Positions 11,518-22,670 of a DNA stretch of 64,000 nucleotides are shown piece after piece. Under the pieces are notes generated by a model. The model was not told the origin of the DNA. It did no database searches and saw only the letters and a list, made by a program, of their open reading frames with translations. The stretch is from Henckelia pumila. Lineage: Eukaryota; Streptophyta; Magnoliopsida; Lamiales; Gesneriaceae. Both the position numbers and the translations under genes were made by a program. The DNA lies in assembly GCF_033568475.1 (NCBI RefSeq), contig NC_133121.1, positions 3,100,001-3,164,000 of the forward strand, read 5' to 3'. Position 1 is the first letter of the stretch. Every line of letters starts with the position of its first letter.

Positions 11518-11885
11518 TAGGGGTGTAATCGAGTCGAGCCGAGTAGCATACTACTCGAGCTCGAGCTCGACTCATATTTGACTACTCGAGCTTGAGCTCG
11601 AGCTCCGTCGAGTAGTTAATTTCATACACGAGCTCGAGCTCTTATATATAAATATATATAAATAAAAAATTATATGAATAAATAAATAAAATATTATATA
11701 CATTATATTTATATTATATATTATATTTATATGTGTTATCGAGTAGCTCGCGAGCTACTCGAACACATATATTTGAAGTTCGAGCTCGAGCTCGATTGTA
11801 TGTTCTCGAGCTCGAGCTCGGTCAAATCGAGCTCGAGTCGAGTTTTGAACCTACTCACGAGTAGCTCGGCTCGTTTACACCCCTA
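11518..11885. mobile_element. hAT-type MITE rich in CGAGCTCGAG palindromes
   Basis: The terminal inverted repeats are TAGGGGTGTAA and TTACACCCCTA, continuing inward as CGAGTCGAGCCGAG and its partner CGAGTAGCTCGGCTCG. Perfect 8-bp direct repeats GTTTAACT flank it (11510-11517 and 11886-11893). The 8-bp duplication is the hAT signature. The interior is full of overlapping CGAGCTCGAG self-complementary runs around an AT-rich centre, so single strands should fold strongly. It has no coding capacity. Confidence 0.93.
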
Positions 11886-12228
11886 GTTTAACTACTCATA
11901 TCTGAGCTGATACCAAGGATGGAAGAAAAGGAGAACAATGCTAAACTGGATCATCAATTCATAAAGAGTTCTCTATTATTTCAAGAGTCACTATTCAATA
12001 AAAAAAGTAAAGTTCCTGGTCAGCTGAATAATCAATATCTGACGAAAGTAACGCGCGGCATAAGAAACATCACTACATCCAAATTCAGTTTTTTTGGTAC
12101 ATTGGCTCATTGTGCACAGAAAGTATAGAAACTCGAATTGTCATATTACAGCCTCTTAAAAAGCCCATTATTCACACCCCTAAAATCTGGTGTTTGCGGT
12201 CTAGTTATAACAATCTAATATCACGAGC

Positions 12229-12597
12229 TTACTCAGCCAATGTTGTTTGAAGAGGCAGAGAACTTTCCACTTCCTTAGCCTCAGAACTCCTTTCTGCAAC
12301 AACTTTTGACATGCCAAACATCTGAGAAAGCATCAGAAACCAGTTGGAATCAAGTAAGACCAAAAACTATACATACTTTCTTTGAATGTCAAAGTTACTA
12401 AAACAAACCTTCTTAATAGTCTTCTGAAAGCAAGTCTTGTGTTCATCCATAGAAGCATGAATGAATTCATCAATATGATCTCTCACATCTTCTAGGAATG
12501 TTGCATCATCTTTCTTCTTCCTCCGACATGAGATCGTGGCCTGGGTTGGAGCTGCGGAGGATGGTAACTTCTCATTTGGGCTATTTCCAGTTGCCAT
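12229..12597 (-). CDS. Small conserved plant protein of unknown function, two exons
   Basis: The model is exon 1 at 12597-12409 and exon 2 at 12321-12229, with intron GTTTGTTTT ... CTTTCTCAG; it encodes 93 residues. The N-terminus (MATGNSPNEK) is low-complexity, followed by a compact conserved-looking core: ISCRRKKKDDATFLEDV, then DHIDEFIHASMDEHKTCF and the exon 2 start MFGMSKVVAER. From memory I recognise this core as shared by short plant proteins of unknown function, but I can name no family or role. There is no signal peptide or membrane segment. A likely 5' untranslated exon ends at 13357 (donor ATAG|GTATGT), with the matching acceptor (TTGTTAG) just upstream of the ATG. Site II motifs (TGGGCT, GGCCCA) at about 13485-13515 could be its promoter. 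The exon joining is my inference. Confidence 0.72.
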
Positions 12598-12610
12598 TAT
12601 TGATTACCAC

Positions 12611-13356
12611 CTAACAAGATGTTCAGCAGCCCATTAAAAACAAAGTTGATCATACATAAAATTACAAAAAAGGGAAGGAAATTGCACAAAATTGCACATC
12701 AGGATTCAGGAATAACATTGTTTGCAAATATATAATGCAGCCACGCTGATAAATTCTGCTTAAATCAAGTGGCCTAATGAACTGGCAAGAGGTTACTGAA
12801 CCTTCCTTTTCAGACAACCATAAAAGAGCACTAGAACTTTAAGACATGCCCGTGCACATAAATCTCAGCAAATATCATAAATGAAAATAAGAGAGATGAC
12901 AATTACATGAACATAGTACATGGGACCTTAACGTAGACATTTTACAGAGTACATTTGCATTAGCATTATCAGTTATTCTGCCGAAAAAATGAAAATAAGA
13001 GAGATGACAATTACATGAACAGTTACCAAAGGAGAGGTAGCGGATTTTCCTAAACACCAAAAGGTTTCCAATATCAATTACAAATTCAATTCAATTTAAC
13101 TTTTCTACAGCGGACCACGAACAGTACATTAATCGTTCCCTAAAAATGCGCCAGAAGATATGATAAAATTCGAATGATTCACAGCTATAACTTCAATTTC
13201 TGTTGTTTCCCAATCACAGACATTAATTTCACGGAAACATAAAAAACGGAAAGAAAAAAAATCAAAATAGATCGGATCTCATAACTAATTGGTACTAATC
13301 AGAACAGGAACTCTCAATTATTGCATTAATTCATATACAAAAAGTGAAATACATAC
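12611..13356 (-). other. Putative 5'-UTR intron of the small conserved gene
   Basis: The minus-strand donor is ATAG|GTATGTATTTC (intron starting 13356) and the acceptor is CATCTTGTTAG (ending 12611). The interval has no other gene. It contains a duplicated stretch of about 37 bases beginning ATGAAAATAAGAGAGATGAC (about 12880 and 12988). Confidence 0.45.
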
Positions 13357-13484
13357 CTATGATAAAATTTTCCAGAGAATCCTTTTCCTACGCAATCGCT
13401 TGGGAGGTATGCTATGCAGCTATAGAAGAAATGTGCTCCTAAGATTTAAGACGCAGTTGGCTTGGGAGACAAACCATTTCAGTA

Positions 13485-13512
13485 AAGTTGGGCTGGGCTT
13501 CGGAAAGGCCCA
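13485..13512 (-). promoter_or_regulatory. Site II-like promoter motifs of the small conserved gene
   Basis: TTGGGCTGGGCTTC and AGGCCCAAAAC sit just upstream of the predicted 5'-UTR exon. TGGGCY/GGCCCA are site II elements, known binding sites for TCP factors in plant housekeeping promoters. Confidence 0.4.
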
Positions 13513-13542
13513 AAACTAGAATCAATATGATCAATTGATCAA

Positions 13543-14590
13543 ATTTGAGGGAGTGTTTGCAAAAAATTATGCTTTTGTAGAAGTTATTAAAGGAGTGTTT
13601 GCGATCATTAAAAAAAGTGATTGTTAGCTTTTGGCTTAAAAAAATTATTTTTGTGTGTTTTTTAAACCTAGATTATGTGTTAGCTTATGCTTAACTTAAT
13701 TGAAATTCAAAAGCTAGTCATGTGGTGATTATGATTCTCCAAAAGTGATTCTAATAAGAAGTTCATTGCTAAAATCACTCTAATCACTTATGTATAAAAC
13801 ACTACCCAACTTTGATTTTTAGATTTTCACATTTGTTTTCAAACACTACAAACTTTTAATTTTTCTTAACTTTTTTATAATCTATAAATTAATCACTTTT
13901 ACAAAATCACAATCTATTGCAAACACTCCCTAAATTTATAGATTATAAAAAATTTTAAAAAATCAAAAGTTTGTAGTGTTCGAAAACAAATGTGAAAATC
14001 TAAAAATCAAAGTTGGGTAGTGTTTGATAAATAAGTTATTAGATTGATTTTAACTTTGATATTTTTTTATTAAAATCACTTCTGGAGAATCATAATCATC
14101 ATATGATTAGGTTTTGAATTTCAATTAAGTTAAGCATGAGCTAACATCATAACACATAACTTGAGTTTAAGGGAGTGTTTACAATAGATTGTGCTTTTGT
14201 AAAAGTGATTAATTTATAGATTATAAAAAAGTTAAGAAAAATCAAAAGTTGGTAATGTTTGGAAACAAATGTGAAAATCTAAAAATCAAAGTTGGATAGT
14301 GTTTGATAAATAAGTGATTAGAGTGATTTTAACAATGACCTTCTTATTAGAATCACTTTTGGAGAATCATAATCACCACATGACTAGCTTTTGGATTTCA
14401 ATTAAGTTAAGCATAAGCTAACACATAATCTAGGTTTAAGAAACACACAAAAATAATTTTTTTTAGCCAAAAGCTAACAATCACTATTTTTTAGTGATTG
14501 CTAACACTCCCTAAGAAACACATAAAAGTGATTTTTTTAAGTCAAAATCTAACAATCAACTTTTTTTTGTGATTACAAACAATCTCTAAA
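13543..14590. mobile_element. Cluster of nested MITEs sharing GGGAGTGTTTGCAA ends
   Basis: At least four pieces of one family are present: a 5' fragment (13543-13590); a full copy in one orientation (13591-13933, ending GCAAACACTCCCTAA); a second copy, truncated at one end, in the opposite orientation (13934-14168 plus 14515-14590); and a third full copy (14169-14514) inserted inside it. The termini are GGGAGTGTTTGCAATAGATTG and its inverse, with ATAATCACCACATGACTAGC as a shared interior marker. There is no coding capacity. The ends and size suggest a hAT-like MITE, but clear target duplications were not resolved. Confidence 0.82.
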
Positions 14591-15377
14591 TAATTTTTGT
14601 TATGATAAATTAGGTCTTGAAATATTATATAAACTTATTTTTTTTATATTTTTTTTTTATCTAAAGGGTAAAACCTTTATCTTCTTTTTCTTTCTTGCCT
14701 TTCATTACCTGGCATGGACTTTGTGAAGGAAAAAATTAAAAACATTTTTTTAAGCAACTCAAACATTACTTTATGATTCGAATATTATATACTATGAGTC
14801 ATCAATTTCAATTGTATATAACAGAAAAATTAGTTTGAGTTACCATCTCATTTAGGATTTGGAGACAAATTCATCGGTTAGATCTTGTCTTTACAATAAA
14901 ATCTCACAAGAGCTTTTTGTTCATTTTGGAAATAGCCTGATAATTTTTCATATGTTCATTCTTTTCGAGTGAGCCAATGATATATATTTAAAAAAAAATG
15001 AAAAATGAGGTGTTACCTTGCAGATGATTTTTTTATTTATTTATAAATATGCATTTCACTAAAATATATAAATTTCGAATACCTGGGAATTTCAAAATGT
15101 CTTATTATGCATTGACAGAATTCAAGTGACTGATATTAAATTTACAGTTATAACTAATGATATCATCATTGTAGCACAAGTTCCATTTATTTTTACGTAC
15201 ACTTCTTGCCGAAACAGAACTACTTACTCCACAGCCTCAAATTCATCTCAACATTGCACAGCCTCAGCCACTCATTAGCTTCATACATACTGGGAAACGC
15301 AAACTTTTCTGCGATAACTTCAACTTCATTTGCATGGCTTCGCATCAATAAATGCACACAGTTCGATTTTCACCAAT
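14591..15377. other. Downstream flank and 3' UTR of the AGPase gene
   Basis: AT-rich and without a gene. The part nearest 15378, roughly 15180-15377, is probably the 3' untranslated region of the minus-strand AGPase gene. Confidence 0.5.
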
Positions 15378-18300
15378 TTAAATGACCGTTCCATCGGCTA
15401 TGGTCGCCTTTTCAAGTATGATCGTGATTCCAGATCGAATGTAGAATCCTTTTTCCCCTCTATCAGCTTCTTCAACACCCTAAGAAGCCACCCAAAAAAA
15501 AAAAAGGCATAGTCTTGCATGAATGATTTAGAATATGAATATTTTAATTTTTTTTTCCTATTCAAAGAGTAGTGTCATGTCTAAAAACAAAAGAAACATA
15601 GGAATAAGGGTACTGGGATCTTACGTCTTTGTTCAAGATCATCACATTCTTCCCTATTCTCGCGTTTTTGTCAATAATACAGTTCCTACAAGAAAACAAC
15701 CAAGATAATTCTATCAGCATAACGGCGTTTCCAGTATATACAATACACACACAAACATATATGTAAGTAAGTATTTATCGAAAAATGCTACACGTTTGAT
15801 TCTCAAGGTGAACTATTTAACCTGATTTTTGTATCTCTACCAATCCCCACGGGAACTCTCCCTTGTGCTAGCAGAGAGGCGATCTCGGATTCTGTTTGGT
15901 AATAGTCAGCGCCCATCATCAAAGTATCCTGTATTTAGTTGGCATCAAAGTAAGTTTTACAAGATGGCTTCTTTTCCTCGCATTCTTAAACCCACAGTTA
16001 ATTAGTCACCTTCAGTTCGACCCCAGTGTCTAGACGAGAGCGTTCCCCTATTATGGAATGTTCAACGATGCATTCTCGTAGAAAACACCCGTGTGAGATT
16101 ATTGCATCTTTAATCTAAAATGCATACCTTGTCAGATGTGCTAGCTAGTTTGATCGATGTAGACAACATTAATATTGGCAAATAATAGAGCTATTTACCT
16201 TGGATTCGTCGATTTTGGTTGGGGGCAAGAAACTAGGAGATGTGTAGAAAGGCGTTTTTGGATCGTAAAATTCGAATCTTGGAAACTGCATGCCAAAAGG
16301 AAAGGACTAAGGATAGAGTTCCTGGCTCACAAGTCACATCCATTCGAAGATACATGGAATTAATTAATGGATAAAAGATGTTTCTTGGTGTCTGATGACT
16401 CTTGGGCTCGAGACATGACATAAACATTCTTATAGTTCACCAAAGTAACAATGAGGACAAAGATGCAAACCTCGTCCGTAAGAGCCAAATTAGCGTCGTA
16501 AAATGATTTGATTGTCCCGATATCCTCCCAGTAGTCTCTAAATATATATGCCTGTAGAAACATGTAATAAACTCAAAGATAGGCACGAAATATACTTGTT
16601 GTATTCTCTCATGAATTTAAAGTTTTTTCAGTACCTGCACATTTTGTTCTTTGACAGACGAGGGTATGATTTCAGAGCCGAAGTCATTTGACGTCGGGTA
16701 TCTCCACCTCAGGAGCTTCAACAATATGTCCTTCTTGAATGCATATACTCCCATCGAAGCAAGGTATGGAGATTTTGCAGCATCATTTGGAGATAATCCT
16801 ATTAAGTTACCATCTATTTGCTGCAAAAAGTCAGAAAGAAAAGATGATTTAGGGAGTGTTTGCAATAGATTGTGCTTTTGTAAAAGTGATTAATTTATAG
16901 ATTATAAAAAAAGTAAGAAAAATCAAAAGTTGGGAGTGTTTGAAAACATATGTGAAAATCTAAAAATCAAAGTTGGGTAGTGTTTGATAAATAAGTGATT
17001 AAAATGATTTTAACAATGACCTTCTTATTAGAATCACTTTTGGAGAATCATAATCACCACATGACTAGCTTTTGGATTTTAATTAACTTAATCATAAGCT
17101 AACACATAATCTAGGTTTAAAAAACACATAAAAATGATTTTTTTTAAGTTAAAAACTATCAATCACTTTTTTTTAGTGATTGCAAAACACTCTCTTATAA
17201 GGGGAAATTAGTTTTCCAAAACTAGTCATGTTGATGATTTAAAATGTTTTGGTAGTGCATTTCTCATAAAGCCAACGTGTAGCCAAGAATTTAAAGCTCA
17301 CTCAATCAGTAGCATACCATTTCTTTCTTGTCAGCACCTTTAGGTTTCTCAGAAAACTGAGTTATCCGACCCCAGCTATCGATCTTCACCAGTCCAAAAT
17401 TCGATGCACGACTGAGAGATGAAATTGGATTGAATCCAAATCTGTTTATAAGTATCAAAAAATGTAAAAAAAAAAATAAAATAGAGTAACAAACCTGTCA
17501 CCAACTGGTACACATGAAAGTGTAAGATCAGCATTTCTGTCGAGGTGGTTCTGTTTTAGCATTTCGAAATAATTAGCTACCTTCATTCGACATTTAAAAC
17601 TGTATATACACTTGAGATGAGATTGTGTGTGTGGCAGTGTGAGTGCTTGCCTGAACAAACTCCATATAGTCCATTCGATAAAGATGATCCCCTGATAGTA
17701 TTACTATGTGTTCAATATCTTTCACCTTGGCATCCTGCAAGAATCAACGGTTTCAACAAGCGACTAGAATTCAAGAATTAAACATTAGAGTAAAAAAAAT
17801 AGCAACTTCAAGACAATACTGGATCTGTTAAAGCTCCGAGGATTGACCTCAAATAGCCATAGAAATTGCCTAACAGCATCAGCAGTTCCCTGAAACCACT
17901 GCTTCCCCATTTCTCCTACTGTTTGTGTCGCGGCCAGTACCTACATCCATTAATAATTCAACTACTACCGCCAAATTAGGGGGATAGTTATGCACAATCA
18001 AATAGCTTGAAAAAGCACTTGATTAAGGTAGTGTTTTGGAGAGTTTTTCTCCCTTCACGGGGCCTTTTTCAAGTGACTTTCCAAAGAGAAGTAGTAGGAG
18101 AAGAAACCTATAAGCCAGATTTTCCGTCCTTCGGATTTCGGCTTCATAGAGCACTTCTAAACAAGTAAAAACCCAATGGCATATCACCAATTTTTATTAT
18201 TTTTAAACACTTTTAAAAAGTTGTTCTCCCTCTAAAACACTTTCATATTCATACAGGTTTTGATTACCTCGACGCATCCATCACCGAAGCTGATACCATT

Positions 18301-19407
18301 CCCAGTATATGTACGAGAGATGTGGCGATTGAGAGAGGCGGAATTGAACTGCGTCAGCACGAAGATCTTGTTAATGCCACTGTTGATGCAGTTGCTCATT
18401 GGAATGTCTATTAGCTTACAGCATCCTCCTAGTGGAACCTGCCCATTTGTATCACACATTGATTGTCATATACTGACAACTCGTGGAATCAAGCTGGTTA
18501 ACTTAACTAAACTCGTAGATCGATATGTCATAATCCGGACGATTTCGTTCATTCTACGACACCAGGTGATGTACGGATCAATTGCGATTCAATACCGTCC
18601 CATTTTGTCTACCAGATAATTGAATTATTTCCATTTTCAGAGGTAAATACCACCCTATTCTAGCAAACAAAAAGCTGCATAATAGGAAAGATCGAGTAAC
18701 TACTACTTGGCATCTGTACTTGACAAAATTGTTAAAGAAAAAAGATTATAAACTCCATTTCTCAGAGGAGTCCGTTGCGAACACACAGGGAATCCTGCCA
18801 TTTACACCATCTTTTTAACTCAGTTCATGACTTTTACAAGAAAAATAACAAAAGATTCAGCAAAATCAAATTCCCCTGTATCAACAGACACTCAATCAAA
18901 GTGTAATTTGGAAATTAAAAATCTTTAATTCTCACAGCTGGTGTTGCTGCTCTGGTTGTGAGGGGGAAAAGCTGTGTGCCCGCGCCGCCTCCTAGAATAA
19001 TGGCTGCCACATTTTTCGGGTTCGCCCTTCGTCTCTCGAACTTTGGTGATTGAACTGTCTGAAATATGCATAATCATCTCGATCAACTAAAGTAAAGACT
19101 CGATCTTTTTCAAATTTGCAACAGAATCTTGCATATGCCCGAAATATTTGAAGCTGAATGGAAAAGTTACCGATGTTTCTTGGCTGTTTTCTCTGGTGAG
19201 AACAGAGTAAGCAACCCCACGTTTGAAATTCCTCTCATGATCTTTCCCAAGACTCGAACTTTTCCCAAGCTTGTTAACCCATATACACTTCTTTGAACTC
19301 CCTTTCACTTTCTCCCCCCACAATCCATTTTCCCCACTGCAAATCTCACTCCTAGTAACTGTACCCAAATGGGCTTTCAGTGTAAACGTTGCAGAGCAAG
19401 TATCCAT
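15378..19407 (-). CDS. Glucose-1-phosphate adenylyltransferase (ADP-glucose pyrophosphorylase) large subunit, 14 exons
   Basis: Exons in order: 19407-19171, 19058-18936, 18438-18268, 17940-17848, 17734-17651, 17550-17495, 17411-17318, 16820-16635, 16551-16471, 16285-16199, 16114-16010, 15928-15822, 15685-15625, 15479-15378. Phases agree throughout and give 528 residues, the usual family length. The enzyme makes ADP-glucose from glucose-1-phosphate and ATP, the committed step of plastid starch synthesis; the large subunit mainly tunes allostery of the heterotetramer. Residues 1-79 look like a Ser/Lys-rich transit peptide ([15 protein letters not shown]). The nucleotide loop is [20 protein letters not shown]; the Thr in ATPAVP is typical of large subunits, whereas small subunits have Lys. 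Further blocks are [43 protein letters not shown], then the beta-helix ([26 protein letters not shown]) and the end [22 protein letters not shown] shortened here to its start FYIRSG. Intron 5 uses a GC donor (TTCAG|GCAAGC). A MITE lies in intron 7. Confidence 0.96.
16850..17200. mobile_element. MITE in intron 7 of the AGPase gene
   Basis: A further copy of the GGGAGTGTTTGCAATAGATTG family, with the ATAATCACCACATGACTAGC interior and a decayed right end (TGCAAAACACTCTC). It lies wholly in the intron between the exons at 16820 and 17318, so it does not touch coding sequence. Confidence 0.88.
18027..18243. mobile_element. Short MITE-like element in intron 3 of the AGPase gene
   Basis: AGTGTTTTGGAGAG near the left end is mirrored by CTCCCTCTAAAACACT near the right end, as imperfect terminal inverted repeats. 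It lies between the exons at 17940 and 18268. Class is unknown. Confidence 0.5.
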
Positions 19408-19618
19408 CAGGGTTTTACGCACAGATCAAGATTTTGAAGACGCGAGAATCTAAAAAAAAAAAGGAAGGGAATAAAGTTGCGAAAATCAAGAAAGTTGGGA
19501 GATCTACAAAATGATGGGCTCAGAAATCTCACAGAGCACATGCATGGAACATCACTGAAATGGAGGTGGCCGCTTTTATTGGCTTGTGAATTTTCACGAG
19601 AAAACCCTGCAGAGTTAC

Positions 19619-19626
19619 TATTTATA
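19619..19626 (-). promoter_or_regulatory. Probable TATA box of the AGPase gene
   Basis: TATAAATA on the minus strand, about 212 bases upstream of the ATG at 19407. The spacing allows a leader of about 180 bases. No other feature supports it. Confidence 0.5.
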
Positions 19627-20940
19627 TCGTGACAAATGGCTCGTTTTATCTCAGCAAACACATACAAAAATCTCATCAAACACATGCAAAGACACACAGT
19701 GTGTGTGAATTTTTATTGTGATTGGTGAGAAGATAGGGAGAGATTGGACTCTATCGTCCACGTAGCAAGAGTGATGCACCAGTTGAAGAACTGCGACCGA
19801 ACACATGTCCAATTCCTAGTATTTTATGGATTTTCTAGAAATGTGCGACATATAATTTCTCTTCCTTTTTAACACGATAAATAAATATTTTTTTCCCAGG
19901 TTTTGGATTTGGATTTGACGACGGGTCCACACCATCGTTGGATCAAGTGGGTGCTATGAGTTCTTCACGACACCATTTGTTTTTGCAAAATCTAAACACA
20001 ACTAGTTATGAATTTTTTTGTAATATATATACATATAAATCAAAGTTTTAAAAAGTAAAAAGTATGTAAGCGTAAGGTCAAGTTTTAAGGTTTTCAAGTT
20101 TAAGTTTGAAAATGCGTTATTAATTTTCACTATAATTTTAATTATTTTAAGACAAATATAAAATAAAATGTTAGATTAACCATAAATATATGATTTAATA
20201 AATAATTCAAGTTCTAAACTATAAATATACATATTTATAAAAATATTTTCATTTTAAAAACTAAATAAAATCTTCCATTAAAAAAAGCGATCATTTAATC
20301 GAACTTATATGTATTAAAACTTAAACAAAATTAATCATCGCTTAAATAAGCTTTTTAAAACGCTGATATAAACACCTTAATTAAGTGATAGAAATCTTGT
20401 TGGTTGGTATGGCATTATCAATATTTTTAGTTACATATACACACCTTAATTAAGTGATATAAATCTTGTTGGTTGCTATGGCATTATCAATATATATAGA
20501 GAGAGATATTTGAATAATGCGTCGATGAATAATAAATACTTGAATTTCACATTTTAGTTTCATTAGCAATAACCATTTGGAGAACGACACCATTCGATGT
20601 AATCAACAATTTAATTTATATTCAATTAAAAAAACAATTTAATTTATATTATATTATTATTGTTGTTGTTGCAAATGCATATACATCTTTGTCAATGGTT
20701 TATTGGCCCTTATTGCGTCACTCGAGGAATTAGTTTTGCTTCAAAATTTAATGATATTATACTTTATTTATTTATTTATTTTTGAAACTATATATGGTAT
20801 TATCCTTATAAATCACGTGTTATTATTCTATTATTATTAAGAAAAATTTCTTGTTCGATAATAAAAAGGTGTATTTGAATGATTTTTTTTTTCATTTTAA
20901 ACGTGTCGTATCCTCTTACTCAAGGTTCTTAATTTTAGAA
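19627..20940. other. AT-rich intergenic stretch upstream of the AGPase gene
   Basis: No gene was recognised. It contains a direct duplication of about 55 bases (ACACCTTAATTAAGTGATA ... GGCATTATCAATAT) at roughly 20369-20425 and 20442-20495, and a short GTT/ATT repeat near 20655. Confidence 0.5.
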
Positions 20941-21065
20941 GGTTCTTAATTTTAGAGAGTGTCTGACTGAGCTTACAAATTTTAAGATGTTTTGGAGCTT
21001 ATAAGATCTTCAAATTTGTAATAAAAATAAAAATAAAAGTTCTCAACTTAAAGATGTTAAAATAA

Positions 21066-22252
21066 ATGGGTGTTTGACTAAGCTTATAAGCTACAAAACA
21101 ACTTATAAAATTCACAAATTTGTTTCGTAAAAAATTTTAAAAATTATTTATAAGCTGTCAAAATAAGTTGTTTGACAGCTTATAAACTGTTTTTTAAAAA
21201 ATAAGGGGTATATACTTTTTTCAAAGAGATCTTATTTTAACATTCTATCTCTCTAAAATATCATTTAATATTTTAATAAATCTTCATTACATCCTCCACT
21301 CATTAAATATTAAATATTATTTTTAAAAAAATTTCAAATCACATAATTTCTCTAAAGTAAAATATTAAAATAATTTTATTTTTTAATATAGGTTTATTCT
21401 AAAACTATTTTCGTATATGTATAACTCGAAATATTGTTTTAATAGAATTGAATAGAATTATACCCTATTTGATAATTTTGACGATAAAAATATCTTATAA
21501 TACCAAACATATCAACATCTTTAAGTTATTTAAAATAATTTACTCAAACACTTTAACAACTTATTTTTCAAATAAGTTTTAACAACTTATAAGCTCGTAT
21601 AACATCTTTTAAGCTCTAAGAGCTTTTAAGATATTTTTAATAAGAGGGTGTTTGGCAGAGCTTAAAAGCTCTTTCAAACAGCTTATAAGCTCTTTTAGAG
21701 CTTTTAAGCTCTGAAAATGTGTTTGGTAAAATTTTTTAAAAACATCTTATAAGCTGTCAAAATAAGCTGTTTGACAGCTTATAAGCTGTTTTTAAAAAAG
21801 CCAGGGGGGAGGTACTTTTTTAAAAAAGATCTTATTTTAATATTTCATATCTCTAAAATATCCTTGAATATTTTAATAAATCTCTATCTTATCATCCACT
21901 TATTAAATATTAAATATTATTTTAAAAAATTACAAATCACATAAATTTTTCTAAAAATAAAATATTAAAACAATTTTATTTTTTTAATATAAGTTTATTT
22001 TAAAACTATTTTCGTATGTGTATAACTCAAAATATTATTTTCTTATAATTATACCCTTTTTGGTAATTTTGACAATAAAAAGATCTTATAATACCAAACA
22101 TATCAATATCTTTAAGTTATTTAAAATAAGTTTACCCAAACACTTTAACAGCTTATTTTTAAAATAAGTTCTAACAGCTTATAAGCTCGTAAAACAGCTT
22201 TTAAGCTCTAAGAGCTTATAAGCTTTTAATAAGTTTAGTCAAACACCCTCTA
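21066..22252. mobile_element. Two adjacent MITEs with GAGGGTGTTTGGC / CAAACACCCTC ends
   Basis: The first copy is about 21066-21643 and the second about 21644-22252. Both share interiors (ATCTTATTTTAA, ATATTAAATATTATTTT, GATCTTATAATACCAAACA) and palindromic AGCTTATAAGCT-type ends. The second ends GTTTAGTCAAACACCCTC. Fragments of the same family flank them (about 20950-21020 and 22260-22670). There is no coding capacity. TAA flanks hint at a PIF/Harbinger origin, but this is not secure. Confidence 0.75.
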
Positions 22253-22259
22253 AGTCTAG

Positions 22260-22670
22260 CCAAATATCCTCTAAAATTGTTTTTCAAAAAAGTATGGTCA
22301 TCCCAATTTTTTTTAATTTTTTTTATATTTTATCCTTGTATATTTTATTAAATACCCATCATATCCTATATCCATCCTTTTACATAATTTATCAATTTTT
22401 TTAAAAATTAAAATATAAAGTAGTTTTATTTTTTAAATATATGTTTAAAATTCATAATTAAATTCTAAAACTAATATATATATATATATATATATATATA
22501 GTATAATATTTTTTTGATAATTTTGACAGTAAAAAAATTTATAATACCAAACACATCATATTTTTAAGTTGTTTAAAATAAGTTCATTCAAATATTTTAA
22601 CATCATATTTTTAAAATAAGATCTGACGGCTATTAGCTGTTTTTAATAATCTTAGTTAACTATCCTCTTT
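22260..22670. mobile_element. Degenerate third copy of the same MITE family
   Basis: It shares the order GTATGGTCATCCCA region, ATTAAATACCCATCATATCC, TAATACCAAACACATCAT and GTTTAAAATAAG with the two preceding copies, but is shorter. It carries a (TA)n run at about 22474-22500. Confidence 0.55.
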
